DNA of 64,000 nucleotides, taken from NCBI GenBank assembly GCA_949987565.1, contig OX465101.1:27849134-27913133 (forward strand), written 5' to 3'. This document shows positions 25,527 through 37,310 of the stretch, in pieces. Position numbers and translations under genes: made by a program. The notes under the pieces were generated by a model. It did no database searches, had not been told where the DNA came from, and saw nothing but the letters and a program-made list of their open reading frames with translations. The DNA comes from Luidia sarsii. Taxonomy: Eukaryota; Echinodermata; Asteroidea; Paxillosida; Luidiidae. Positions within the stretch are counted from its first letter, which is position 1, and each line of letters begins with the position of its first letter.

Positions 25527-28500
25527 GTAAGTCACCAGGTCAGGATGTTTGTAATTAAGTCCAATAAGTAGACAGGGCAGACCTGTCTCATAGTACAGAG
25601 ATTTCAGGGACAGAGATCTGAATCTGCGAAAACCCACTTTTTTCATGTCGCAGTTTTATACATCATTCAAATCTATCGTGAGATATTGATTATACTGCGA
25701 GGTGCACATGGACTTGTCATGTCAAACGGCACTTTTTTGCAAAAATACCACTGGGTTTTTCAGCAGCACGTGTTCATGACTAATGCTTCTGAATGGCATT
25801 TTTTATTTCAATCTGTGAGCCAAAGACACAGTGAATGATTGGAAAGTCATTGATAGCGTGGTACGGAGATGAGTGAAAAAAGCTGAACAGCCCAAATCAT
25901 GTACACAAATCCCATCTGTATAGTAAACCCAGGGTGCTCCAAATAAAGCAAGCCCACGAGACCCAAGTATTTTTGGGAGCCGTTTTCGGCAGGCGGGGGA
26001 ATCTGTTTTTCCCGCAATCGGGATTCGGGGTGTGTACAATCTTGAGGCGCCATTCCCAAACATTTGACGGGGAGGAAGCTCTGGAGGAACAAGTGGTTGA
26101 GAAAATAAGGAGCAGCTCTGCCGTACTCTCAGGCTGTCATCTGTAGCCCATTGACCACCAGGATGAACTCAACCATATTTCAGAACCACTTAACGTTCTT
26201 CCTTCCCATACTCCCATAACCTTTTTTTTCCCTCTTTTTTTTTTTTTTTTTTTGAGTTAATAACCAACCCGCAGTGTTGTCTGAAAACATTCCCGGGTTG
26301 TGTCTTCTGTCTTTTGCAACGCCCGGATCCCTATTTATTCTGTACATACGCTGCCTCCGACGCGGGGAGCCATTTTTATATCGGGGAGTGGAGGGAGGGG
26401 GGGAGGGAGCACTCTACAATGGGGGCAAATAGTGCTGTGTCCCCCACGGAAATAGAAATGCAATCCACGTCCCCTCACTTGCCCACTGACGATATTGATT
26501 GATCTCCAGTCTTCTGTGTCTCATTGCACAGTCTGAGTGGGTTGTTCTCATCTCAACCAATAACCCGCCCCCCTCTCCCTCCTCCTCCTCCTCCTTCTCC
26601 TTTTGCTTAGCATAGACAAAGGCAGGTCCTCTTGCGCAGAAATTGTACGTCTTTAATGGGTGTTATTCTGGGTCTGTAGAGGGCAGTATAATAATATTCA
26701 GGGCATTCCGTGCCGTAAAACATGTTAAGCAGCTTCGCTAAGCAGAAAATGCGCAATACAAGCCTATTGTAGTTTACTGCCATGTTTGGACATATTTTTT
26801 TTTTTTTCCCAGATATATAACTGGCTTTCACCCTGCGAAATATCACTGATACAATGACTTTAGAGGGTCAGTGTCTATCCTTTTGTACTGAAGTACATTG
26901 AGAAAAAACAAACACACAAACCCCCCCCCCCCCCCCCCAAAAAAATGTCTGATAATACACGGATGTATAGGTGCGCTACTCATTGTGTGGACTGATGCAG
27001 CTGTCTCCCTTGCATATCTACAGATTAATTGTTTGTTTTTTAGTTCAATGCCAAATTCCATTCTACGCCCAGAAATTTGTGCATGTCACTGGCACAATAC
27101 CAGCAACAGCTTCAGAAATGACGTGGCATCATAAAATGCATAAGGTGAAGCGGGGCATTAATTGAATTCGCAATGTCTTTGCACTTTCTCTCTGTTTCTG
27201 TTATCTCTTTGCTGCATTTCCGATCGGATGGCAGGAAGGTTTCATGAAACACACGCTCCCTCTCTATTAGTTTTTGATGGGCAAATCAGCATCAAATGGG
27301 ATGAGTGAATTGGAGTGGAGCAAGGAAAATTCCACAAGAGGGTTGCAACCAGGGATCTTCGGATTTGAGGTGCAAGTGGTTTTTCTCTGCTATTAAATAC
27401 AATATGTACCTGATTTATTCGACAACCCCCAATGCGTTGGGTTTTTCACAAAGAGGCACATTTAAGTACTCACAAGCAAACAGGTATTTTTGAACAATCA
27501 AATTTGTCCTTTTGTGACATAGGGAAAAGGAATATGAAGAGAAATGTTGCCATTTCATTACTGAAAATACTCCCTTTTGATTATTTCTTTGAAGGACTGC
27601 TCTTTCAGCCAAAAACAAAAAATCAATTTTGGGGCCAAATTTGTTGTTTCGTGAAAACACAAAACGACAAAAACGTTGCAAATGGCTAACTCACTGAAAC
27701 AGCCAAGATCTTAAAAAGGAAGAGGGCCTGACAGGCTGACATTGTGAATTGAACAGGTCCTCTCTACAAAGGCAGAATGAAAACACTGAGGAATTAATGA
27801 CTGAATTAAACCCCTAAACCTGGTTCCAGCAGCTTTGGATTTCACAGAGTGAGGACAATTTTGTTGTTGTCTTTTTACAATTTAAACTAAAGAAGCTTTT
27901 AAAGAGATCTACCTCTTTTATCATTCAGGACAGGATTAGCTAGCTTTCACCTCTAATCTACTCTGATTCACTGCCATCACCGCTGCACTTTAAAAAAAAT
28001 TTACCGGCCAGACATTGATCTCTTGATACAATGGCATTAATGTGGCAGTGATGTATGTATGTCATTTACATGAACCTCTACTATCCATTGCTTTACATGC
28101 ATCTGTATTAGATGTTGACTCATGTTGGCTTTTCCCCTGAATACAAAATACAACCTTCAACTATTAGCCTACTCAAGGTTCAAAGTTTGTAATTCCTGCA
28201 GTGCAAGAAATTGGAAGCCTCCCACCAGCACATGTATACATATTTCTATTAGCAGCACACTGACCACACTTACAGGGGGGTTGGGGGGATCTATTTCCGT
28301 TTCTCAAGGGCCTTTCCAATGGATTTATCGAGACGGGGTGGGTGAGGGAGAGAATTTGGGTTGGACAGTTGCAGAACACATGGTGTGATTAACGAACAAA
28401 CGGCAACAGATGGCTAATTAATTGGGGTGCTTTCACCCGCACACGCAGGACAATGCACTGACTTAGCGATACTGGATGTAGAGGAAATCCCCAGCTGGCC

Positions 28501-29204
28501 ACGGGAGGGGGGGGGGGGTGAGGGGGAGAGGAGGGATTTGCATTCTCCAGCGCAAAATCACGACGTAAACTTCAGTCTGTGCCCAGTCACCCAGACACGA
28601 ACCCATCCACACCATGGTCTGAGTCTATGGGGCCTCCTGTCTTTCTCGTAATCATACTTTCAAGCTCTGCAGAGGGTCAGGCCGCGTCTGAAACGGGCCT
28701 CCAGAGCTACGGCTAGGGCTGTTGTCTTTGCATCTCCGTGTATTTCCAATAGGCGGAAGACCTAGACCTAGCTCTAGACGCCCGTTTCTGACACGGCCTT
28801 ATTCACAGAAAGGTTTTAACAGTGCCATCACTTGAATCCTACCATATGTGGAGAGGATAAAAACACACACAGGATTATCTCTAATAAGTACCTCTTCCAA
28901 AAAGAGGTTAATCCCTATTTTGATACTGCAAAACCTTTTCATGCTACTGTCTCCTACAATTCGAGGCTTACTACTACTACTGACACCATTCTATTGAATA
29001 CTTTTGCTGTATCTGCCCAGTTAGTTATTTTATTGATTTGTTTGACTTGAATAAACCGTTTAATTAATTTTTCTATGCAATCATTCATGCGACTGCGCTC
29101 CTTAGCATGAACTGGTCAACAGCCATAGCCATATTAGCCTAAGGATAAAGCTGTTCAATTCAGATCCTTGACTATGTCTGCAGACTCGTATTCAGGTCAC
29201 AGCA

Positions 29205-29869
29205 TAGACTTGCACAGAGGGAACTAGACTTGCACACAGGGAACTAGACTTGCACACAGGGAACTAGACTTGCACACAGGGAACTAGACTTGCATACAGG
29301 GAACCAGACTTACACAGATAACTAGACTTGCACACAGGGAACTAGACTTGCACACAGGGAACTAGACTTGCATACAGGGAACCAGACTTACACAGATAAC
29401 TAGACTTGCACACAGGGAACTAGACTTGCACACAGGGAACTAGACTTGCATACAGGGAACTAGACTTGCACAGAGGGAACTAGACTTGCACACAGAGAAA
29501 TAGACTTGCACACAGGGAACTAGACTTGCACACAGGGAACTATACTTGCACACAGGGAACTAGACTTACATACAGGGAACTAGACTTGCACACAGGGAAC
29601 TATACTTGCACACAGGGAACTAGACTTGCACACAGGGAACTAGACTTGCACACAGGGAACTAGACTTGCACAGAGGGAACTAGACTTGCACACAGGGAAC
29701 TAGACTTGCACGCAGGGAATTAGACTTGCACACAGGGAACTAGACTTGCACACAGGGAACTAGACTTGCACACAGGGAACTAGACTTGCACACAGGGAAC
29801 TAGACTTGCACACAGGGAACTAGACTTGCACAAAGGGAACTAGACTTGCATACAAGGAACTAGACTTAC
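29205..29869. repeat. 20-bp minisatellite abutting the RAD51B 5' splice site
   Basis: There are about 33 head-to-tail copies of a 20-bp unit, TAGACTTGCACACAGGGAAC on the plus strand, with few substitutions. A higher-order block containing a shortened unit (ACCAGACTTACACAGATAAC and similar) occurs twice at about 29281-29400. The last unit, TAGACTTAC at 29861-29869, is the reverse complement of the exon's GTAAGTCTA donor, so the array grew from or onto the splice site. Typical units read GCAAGTCTA on the gene strand. Three units near 29308, 29386 and 29564 carry GTAAGT. Confidence 0.97.
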
Positions 29870-29948
29870 CTTCCAGCACTATGCCTTGGTCTCGGATAGT
29901 GTACACGAAGCTGACAAACGGTGCAATGGGAGACTTAGCTATCAAGAC
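29870..29948 (-). CDS. RAD51B: RAD51B internal coding exon (equivalent of human exon 10)
   Basis: This 79-nt exon encodes VLIAKSPIAPFVSFVYTIRD plus QGIVLE and one base of the next codon. The human protein reads ILIAKSPLAPFTSFVYTIKEEGLVLQ at the same place, close to its C terminus. The human exon, as I remember it, is also 79 nt with the same phases (0 in, 1 out). The acceptor is tcactttctccctag; the donor is GGAAG|gtaagtct, close to the consensus. The other two frames are closed by stops. Immediately past the donor lies a 20-bp minisatellite whose first unit contains the donor itself. The terminal exon, expected to encode only a few residues, was not recognised; if this intron were retained the frame would add 16 residues before a TAG. 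Confidence 0.95.
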
Positions 29949-30194
29949 CTAGGGAGAAAGTGACCATAAATTACACAAAAATAATGATCTGCGAGGAACA
30001 TGAAATCTCCCCCACTGACAAATCAAATTACCATGGAAATTTGTACAAATCAAAGGTCTCAAGAGCCGTGCACAAATATGTGCTGTGTAGACCTGCTCAT
30101 TCATCAACAGTCTCTGGGTTTCCACACAAATGTGTACAAGCCAGTGGTTTTGGGACTTGCATAAAAGGTTTGCAAAAAATGAAATAAAGTTAAA

Positions 30195-30527
30195 GTGATT
30201 CTTCGTTAAAAATGAGGGTGAAAAATGATTCTGCAAATATAGTGACCTTTTAGAAAAGACATCACGATTCATGGGTGTAGGGTTTGTAGGTAATATTATA
30301 TTTTGCCATAGAGGTTTGAGTCTGAGGACAGAGTATGACCTCAATGTTGAGGGTGATGTGATTCTTCATTAAAAACATGACCTTTCATAATGAGGGTGAA
30401 AAATGATTCCGCAAATATAGTGACCTTTTAGACATCACAATGCATGGGTGTAGGGCTTGTAGGTAATTTTATATTTCGCCATCGAGGTTTGAGTTTGAGG
30501 ACTGAGTAATACCTCAATGTTGAGGGC
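30195..30527. repeat. Tandem duplication, period about 163 bp
   Basis: Two copies start with GTGATTCTTC at 30195 and 30358. They share GAGGGTGAAAAATGATTC, GCAAATATAGTGACCTTTTA, TGGGTGTAGGG.TTGTAGG and a closing CCTCAATGTTGAGGG. The second copy has an extra 20-nt segment near its start and lost a few bases in its middle. It lies about 250 bp upstream of the 79-nt RAD51B exon on the gene strand. Confidence 0.9.
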
Positions 30528-31288
30528 AGCAGAGGACACGCTACATGCCGCAGGTAAATGACCTCTATGTTACTAATCTGCTGGTAGTCGCAGTTATTAG
30601 CCGCAACTACTTGTGGCCATTTCAGAACTCACTCCAAAATGCTACCATCAAAACAAATTGCAATTTATTTATTTATACAGAAGTCATTAAATTGTCCTCA
30701 CTTTCCTGTACAAATCACTCTGACTAGTGGCAATTTGTTTTGTCTTTTCCTCTTAAAACACAATCATTCACTACCGGTACTTCTCCCCCTAAAATATTCT
30801 GGTCTTTATTACATTATTCATGTCCATTGACACCGCTGCCTTCTTCTGTCTCAATCGCCTTATCTGATCGCGTTTCAAATCACAATCATGTTTACTTCTC
30901 AAGACGAATTATCTGTCACGGGGACAGAGCTTAACTCAACACAGGACACCAGTCACGTATGAGCTTGTTCCAGAACACAGCAAAATAAAACCCCACATCT
31001 GATTATAGATTTGCATCTTCTTGAAAGAGACGGGAAGTTCATTCGGCAAAACCGGAGAGAGATGCACCGACGTAAAGTACAGAAAGTGAGGGGCCTGGGG
31101 TAAGATGAATCAAAAGTCCAGAAGACGATGACAGAAGACCAATCCAATGGAAGCCGGCTGCTCATTTTCTGCCGAAGTTGCTCAGCCCACCAAAGGAGGT
31201 GGCCCATATTTCATCTTGACTGTTTCAATCTACGACCGGCAGCCCCCCCCCCCACCAAAGCCGCGAAGATCCCACTTTGCTCATTTGA

Positions 31289-31438
31289 GGGAGGCAGGCA
31301 GGCAGGGAGGGAGGGAGACAGGGTGAGAGGCAGGATGGGAGGCAGGGTGGGAGGGAGGCAGGGTGGGAGGGAGGCAGGCAGAGAGGCAGGCAGGCAGGCA
31401 GGCAAGCAGGCAGGCAGGCAGGCAGGCAGGCAGGCAAG

Positions 31439-31473
<35 letters not shown>

Positions 31474-31494
31474 ACAGACAGGCAGGCAGGCCGG

Positions 31495-31542
<48 letters not shown>

Positions 31543-31588
31543 CATGTAGGAAAGCAGGGAGGCAGGCAGGCAGGCAGGCAGGGAGGGA
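31289..31588. repeat. (GGCA)n tetranucleotide array
   Basis: GGCA/GGGA units over 300 bp with occasional AGAC and GCCG variants. Confidence 0.97.
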
Positions 31589-32028
31589 CAACTGCATCAA
31601 GAAACCATCCTAAATTGGAAAAAAAAGGGGGGAGATGTGGGGGAGGGTTTGACGTCATGAGGACAAGTGGGGCTTATGGAACCCAATTGTGAGGAAGGAG
31701 ATATGAATTTGTATGGCACACTTTCTATGGCTGTCAAATTGCCGCGGGCGGACAGGGGGTGGGGGGGTGGTGGGGTGGGAGGAGGGATTGGAGGGAAGAG
31801 AGCAAAGGAAAAAAAAAGGCAAAAGAAAAGAAAAGAGAGGAATGTACAAGCCATGGCCAGCCAGTTATTGGTTTGCAGGACACTGCTTGGTCCGGGATTT
31901 GGGGGAGAAATTACAAACCACTCCAGGCACTACAAGACAGACAGTTTTGTGCCACTCTGGAGAGTCCTGATGAATTGCACTTGTTTAAAGCTCACTCGTG
32001 TCTGAGAGAAGACAGATCACCCCCCCAC

Positions 32029-32098
32029 AAAAAAAAAAAAAAAAAAAAAAATTAATAATGATAATAATAATAATAAAGAAGAAGAAGAAAAATGTCTC
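32029..32098. repeat. Poly-A followed by AAT and AAG repeats
   Basis: About 24 A, then AATAATGATAATAATAATAA and AAGAAGAAGAAG. This could be a retroposon tail, but no body was recognised beside it. Confidence 0.85.
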
Positions 32099-33144
32099 AC
32101 AAACATTTCTCTGAATGGCATCAACTTTCAGTCTGGGGTGATACAGTTTGGACATTTTTTTTTGTCTTTTTCTTTTCTTTTAGCCAGACGAGGGCAGGGC
32201 TATTTCGGTCGGGGAGGGGGATCAAGTGGCGAATATCTAATTGTAATATTCATGCCTCCTCTGTGTGCGCTCGCGCTCGGCTATCGATGCAGTCAGACAG
32301 CACCAGAGAGCGGGGAGAATTACAGTATTATGTCCCAGGTTTAAAGTGCCAAGAATCAGCATCGTGATCACTCGTAGTCATTCGTTCCTTCCCCAAAATC
32401 CAAGGCTATCGTGTTTGGGTTTTTTGTGTGAACAGTTACTGCAATGGTTTGCATCTTTGACAACCAACTGTCATTTTCCTCAAATGCAAATAATAGAAAA
32501 ATCAATTGATCTTGGCACATTTTTTTCCCAAAATGCAAAGTGGCTTTAATATGACCAAAATGCGAATTAACAAAAATTTATATATATAAAGGTCCTGCCT
32601 GTAATTTTATGCCTAGAAAATTATTTCAACATAAAGTAAAACTGGCTGGGACAATTAAAACAGTTCATGGAAATAGCGTATGAATTGTTTTAGATGTAAG
32701 AATATGTGTGAAGATTCAACAACCGGTTGCCAAAGATTTGTCCCCGCTTTTTTTGGTTTTCATTTTTTTGGGTAATCATTGTGTATGGGCTTCATTCATT
32801 AAGGCACAAACCGATGGTCTATTCATTTGTGCACAATCCTATAGGATTGGAGTCAAGGGGGGGGGGGGTGGAGTCAGGGGGAGGGGTGAAGGGTCAGGCA
32901 TTTTCCCATGCCTTCATCTCTGCGTGTCTTTGCATATCTAATGTCTCTAAGGTCATCCTAAGGTCTATCTAAGGTCTCCCTCTGGCTGATAATTCCCACT
33001 GTCCTCCAATCAACAGAGTTAACAATAAAGGATAAGCAGCCTTGGTATAGGCCCCCTACACGTAGGTCTTTATTTGTTTTTCATACTTCTGTAAGTGAAC
33101 ATAAAACAACCTTGTTTCTATCAGGCACCTAATCCTATAAACCA

Positions 33145-33178
33145 CCCCTCCACCTCTCTCCCTCTCTTTCTCTCTCCA

Positions 33179-33226
<48 letters not shown>

Positions 33227-33790
33227 GTCTCTCTCTCCCCACCTCTCTCACTCCCTCTCCCTCTCTCACTCTCTCTCCTCCAATCTATCTCCCTCTCTTT
33301 CTCTCTTTTTCACTCTCTCTGTCTGTCGCTCTGTCCCTTTCTCCCTCTCTCTCTGCCTGTCTCTGTGCCTCTTCCACCCTCTCTCTCTCCTCTCTCTCCC
33401 TCCCCTCTCCCTCCCTCTCTCTCAATTCCCCCCCTCTTCCCTTTCTCTCTATCTCTTCCTTCCCACTGTCTTTCTCCCTCTCTCTCCCCCCTCTCTCTCT
33501 CTTTCTCTCTCTCTCCCTCTCTCTCTCCCCCTCTCTCTCTCCCTATCTCTCCCCCCTCGCTCTCTTTCTCTCTCTCCCCCTCTCTCTCCCCCCCTCTCTC
33601 TCTTTCCCTCTCTTTCCATATTTTTCTCCCCCTCTCTCTCTCTTTCCCTCTCTTTCCATATTTCTCTCCCCCCTCTCTCGCTCTTTCCCTCTCTTTCCAT
33701 ATTTCTCTCCCCCTCTCTCTCTCAGTCCAAGGGGCCCCTGTCTCTCAGTCCAAGGGGCCCCCTCTCTCTCAGTCCAAGGGGCCCCTCTCA
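33145..33790. repeat. CT-rich tract with embedded minisatellites
   Basis: Irregular CT repeats include three copies of a unit of about 48 bp containing TCTCTTTCCATATTTCTCTC (33600-33715). They are followed by three copies of CTCTCAGTCCAAGGGGCCCC (33717-33790). Confidence 0.93.
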
Positions 33791-34036
33791 TTCAAGTTTG
33801 CACAAGGCCCCTATTGGCACAGTCCAACTGACGTCAGCAGGCATGCCTGTCAAAAACGATACGATTCCACCCAATATTCCCCAGCTCAGGCCCGATACAA
33901 TCTGCCACACAATTGGACAAATTACAAGGCAGTTATGGGGCCGGGTCTCCTGATAATGGGGAATGACGCAGGGCCCCGGCCGGCTGTGGTGGTGCTGACG
34001 CAGGTAGGGCTCTCGTCTCGGCTCAGCAGACAGTTG

Positions 34037-34037
34037 G

Positions 34038-34072
<35 letters not shown>

Positions 34073-34092
34073 GCTGCCTGGCTGGCTGGCTG
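34037..34092. repeat. CTGC/CTGG tetranucleotide repeat
   Basis: About eight CTGC units drift into CTGG at the right end. Confidence 0.93.
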
Positions 34093-34436
34093 CCACGGGA
34101 AGGCATGGCCCTAATAGGATATAACTCCGATATAACTCATCTTTATGGCTTAGGACCCGATGATGAGGCTCGCATGAGCCCCGGCCAAAAAGGTCAGCAG
34201 ATCCTGTTTCCAGCCCCGGCAACAATGACTAGGGCCGACAGGGTGCGAGCAAGAGGAAGAAATCCCTCCACACAGCACGGCATGCCCAGGCTTGCAACAA
34301 CTCTCTCCCTCTCACTATCTCTCTCTATCTCTTTCTCTTTCTCTCTCTCTCTCTTTCTGGCTCTGCACTGACCTCAGCAATGACGTTAACGCCTTGCCTT
34401 TTCTTCATGGACTCACACAATGGGCTGGATTCACAG

Positions 34437-34438
34437 AA

Positions 34439-34469
<31 letters not shown>

Positions 34470-34490
34470 GAGAGAGAGAGGAGAGGGAGA

Positions 34491-34537
<47 letters not shown>

Positions 34538-34585
34538 GGAGAGAGAGAGAGAGGGAGAGAGATAGAGAGAGGGAGAGAGGGGAGA

Positions 34586-34644
<59 letters not shown>

Positions 34645-34720
34645 GGAGAGAGAGAGAGAGAGATAGAGAGATAGAGAGGGGGGGGAGAGGGAAGAGGAAG
34701 AGGAGGGAAGAGATTCTTCT
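34437..34720. repeat. (GA)n tract with GGGAGA interruptions
   Basis: Nearly pure purine strand of about 280 bp; preceded at 34299-34356 by a shorter CT tract, so the pair could fold back. Confidence 0.95.
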
Positions 34721-36479
34721 TCTTCAGATTGTCTTGACCAGAATGGGCTGGACAACAGGCCTCAAACTTGCACATAAAAAAGAAGAAGACCCCTCTGTTG
34801 AAACGCCAAACTGTGCTGGATGTTATTTGAGGACTGCGGCGTCAACAACTCTCTCATACAATCTTATCAGCTTACACTGGTCTCTGTCGTCAATGCGACC
34901 AATTGTTCATCACCACTACAGAAACTGAACGATCACTCCATTCTACGGAGTGATACTAAATAGGTCAAAAAATCCTGTAAGGCAGACTACACAGATTCAT
35001 AGAGGTGCCCAAGCTATAAAAAAAACCAAAAAAAAAAAACGTGCTAATCGTAAAAGAGCATTGCTCGATAAAGTTGGTTTAAAAAACATTGTCCACTTGT
35101 GCTTTATTCCGAGTACAGAGTAGCTTAACACAACTCAAAAGCAGTAAGCATGCCATGACAATGTGGTTGGTTAATGCTGAACATTTTTGTGTGGGTGCTT
35201 GAGAAGCGTTGTGACTTTGGTCTGGGGCATTGGGAGTAAAGTCATACAGTGTTGAGTCCTGTGCAGCACAACACTGGCACCCGGTTTTGACCCGATTATG
35301 ATAGAATCCGACAGCGAGAAAATACTATTCAGATCCTGGTTCAGTCGAGGTTCGGAGATGAGAAGAGCTGACAGCCAGCAGATATTCAGACCCCCGTGTA
35401 AGCATGGATGTCCCAACAATGATGACATCTTCGCCGCACTCGGCCACTTCCCCTTAATGAGCAGGTGGTAAAAGTCTCAGCAAAAATCCGGCAAAATAAA
35501 TTTCAAAATTTAGTGGGCCTGACGTTTCGATCCTAGCAGGACCTTTCTCAAATAAATTTTAAAAAGAGAGAGTTGACCACAGTTAAAACTCTCTTGCCAA
35601 GAGGAATCCGTTAAACCTACCCAACGTAGTGAACACTTTTTCGGTTTCGACACCACAAACACTGCAAGACAAGTCGACTGAGCGCAATCATCGATTTCAA
35701 CATCCCGGGGCCCGGGGATGTTGAGACAGACGTGCCGACCGGCCGTCCATGAGTGAGAAAGCTGGGACCAAACTAGCCGGCGTGGGGAGCGTAAATACTC
35801 TGGCGGAAAACCATGTCGGATGTGCTGGGTGAAACTCAGGCGGTGCCCACGCTGGTCTAAAGGCGCTGACACAGGGGAGTTCCTTCCACTCCTTAATGCG
35901 GGGTAAATGCCAAGCAGTCCGCAATACTCCAAGGCGTTAACTGTTTAGACAGTGCTGTGCACCAGGGAGTGCACTGCACAAAAACCCTATATTATGTGAC
36001 GCCATAGCTTGCAACAAGAGAGATGGTGTCACCGCAAACCTACTCCTTCTGCTCTGCTCACCATGAAAACCTTCAAATCCAAAGAGAGCTGATGTCATGA
36101 ATTCTAGAAACTAAATCAGTCCCAGGGAGAGTGTACAACCAGAATCCTATCCAGGATTGAATCAGAACGCTCTTCAGACACATGCACAAACAAGCCCCTT
36201 GCAGTACAAAGCACATTCAGTGCACCAATGGCTTCAAACAGAAGCCCCACAGATGACACACCTTGCAACGGCGGATTCAACTTATCAAAGAAATCTGGGA
36301 ACCGACTGGTTGTGGAATCTATTAAACTGTCTGACAGAATCTCTCTTAACACAGGGCTCTCATTCTGGGAAGGGAACAGGGCAAGGGGCACTTCTGTGAA
36401 GCCTACTGAAATTTAGTAATTTTATAGAGGTGTTGGAGGCAGTGACAACACAGCATGGGGCCAACTGCCTTCACTCTGA

Positions 36480-37310
36480 TTATAAACAACCATAGCCTAT
36501 CAAAACAGGGATTTGTCAGGAGCCCGAAGTCCCCAAAAATATCCGGACAGAAAGTCAGCCCCGCTCTTATCACGTTTTAGTCCGAGTAAAAGAATCGGGG
36601 CAGTCGCACGGGTCAATTTATGGAGGATGGCGACAGCTAGGCATTCACCCTGTCGGGTTGCGGTCTGCCGGGCTGCATAGCTGGGAGACTCACTCTCCTC
36701 GCAGTCCCCTCCCTTCCCACCTCCTCGGCAAAAATAGCCTTGGCGTCCAGATTGCCACCCTTCCCCCCCCCTCTGCCTTTTCTCCCTCCTCCTTCTCCTC
36801 CTCCTCCTCCTCCTCCTCCTCCTCCTCCGCCTCTGCCCATTCCCCAAAGTTCCGCCTGTTTGTTCCTCATGCCGAGCCGACAAAGCGTCATTTCGTGTCG
36901 AAGGACAAAATGAGCAGTTCACACGTCTGCGAGCAGTTCACCTCGACACCTTGCCAGTGAGCGTCAGTGCGCGTTAGTGCACGTCAGTCTCGCATAGTGA
37001 TATTTGTGTAGTGCTTTTTTTTTTCCTTCCTCCATCAATGGAGGGGGAGGGTGGGGCAAAGGAGGTAGCGCGGCGAAAAAACTCAGCCGCGGTCCATCAG
37101 GAAAACCTGATCATTCATCTTTCACATTCCAACTGGGAGGGAGATCCCAAAAGCAAAATGTCACTCCCTGCAAGCCACCCAACAATTTTCTCTTTCCGAA
37201 GCTTCCCCCTCCCTTTGGCTTCTAGTCTGACCAGCTTGTTGGCTTTATACCACGGACGTGCACTCAAATTACAAATGATGTGATTAGCACTCATCGCAGA
37301 AAGGACTCAC
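36480..37310. promoter_or_regulatory. GC- and CpG-rich single-copy island, possible regulatory element
   Basis: In an AT-leaning intron this stretch has many CpGs (for example TCGCACGGG, CCTGTCGGGTTGCG, ACACGTCTGCGAGC, GTCAGTGCGCGTTAGTGC). It carries no dispersed-family sequence apart from a CTC repeat. It could be a promoter or enhancer. There is no direct evidence of function. Confidence 0.25.
36781..36832. repeat. (CTC)n trinucleotide repeat
   Basis: About 14 CTC units within a GC-rich single-copy stretch (36480-37310). That stretch also holds CpG-rich words such as TTTCGTGTCGAAGGAC. Confidence 0.95.

Noticed and set aside
29205..29869. CRISPR-like regular repeat array
   Set aside because: Units are contiguous 20-mers with no unique spacers, and the setting is an animal intron; it is a minisatellite.
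29870..29948. Alpha-2-macroglobulin/thioester protein exon, from APFVSFVYTIRDQG
   Set aside because: The resemblance was weak. The VLIAKSP..PF.SFVYTI string, the neighbouring ALGNTW and TNQITT exons and the phases fit RAD51B far better.
33095..34114. 339-codon open frame on the plus strand
   Set aside because: It runs through a CT tract and a CTGC repeat; the composition is Ser/Leu/Pro only, with no conserved segment.
35510..35932. 140-codon minus-strand open frame
   Set aside because: One end is a family A arm and the rest shows no motif or splice context. A near-palindrome (CAACATCCC..GGGATGTTG) at about 35699 lies inside.
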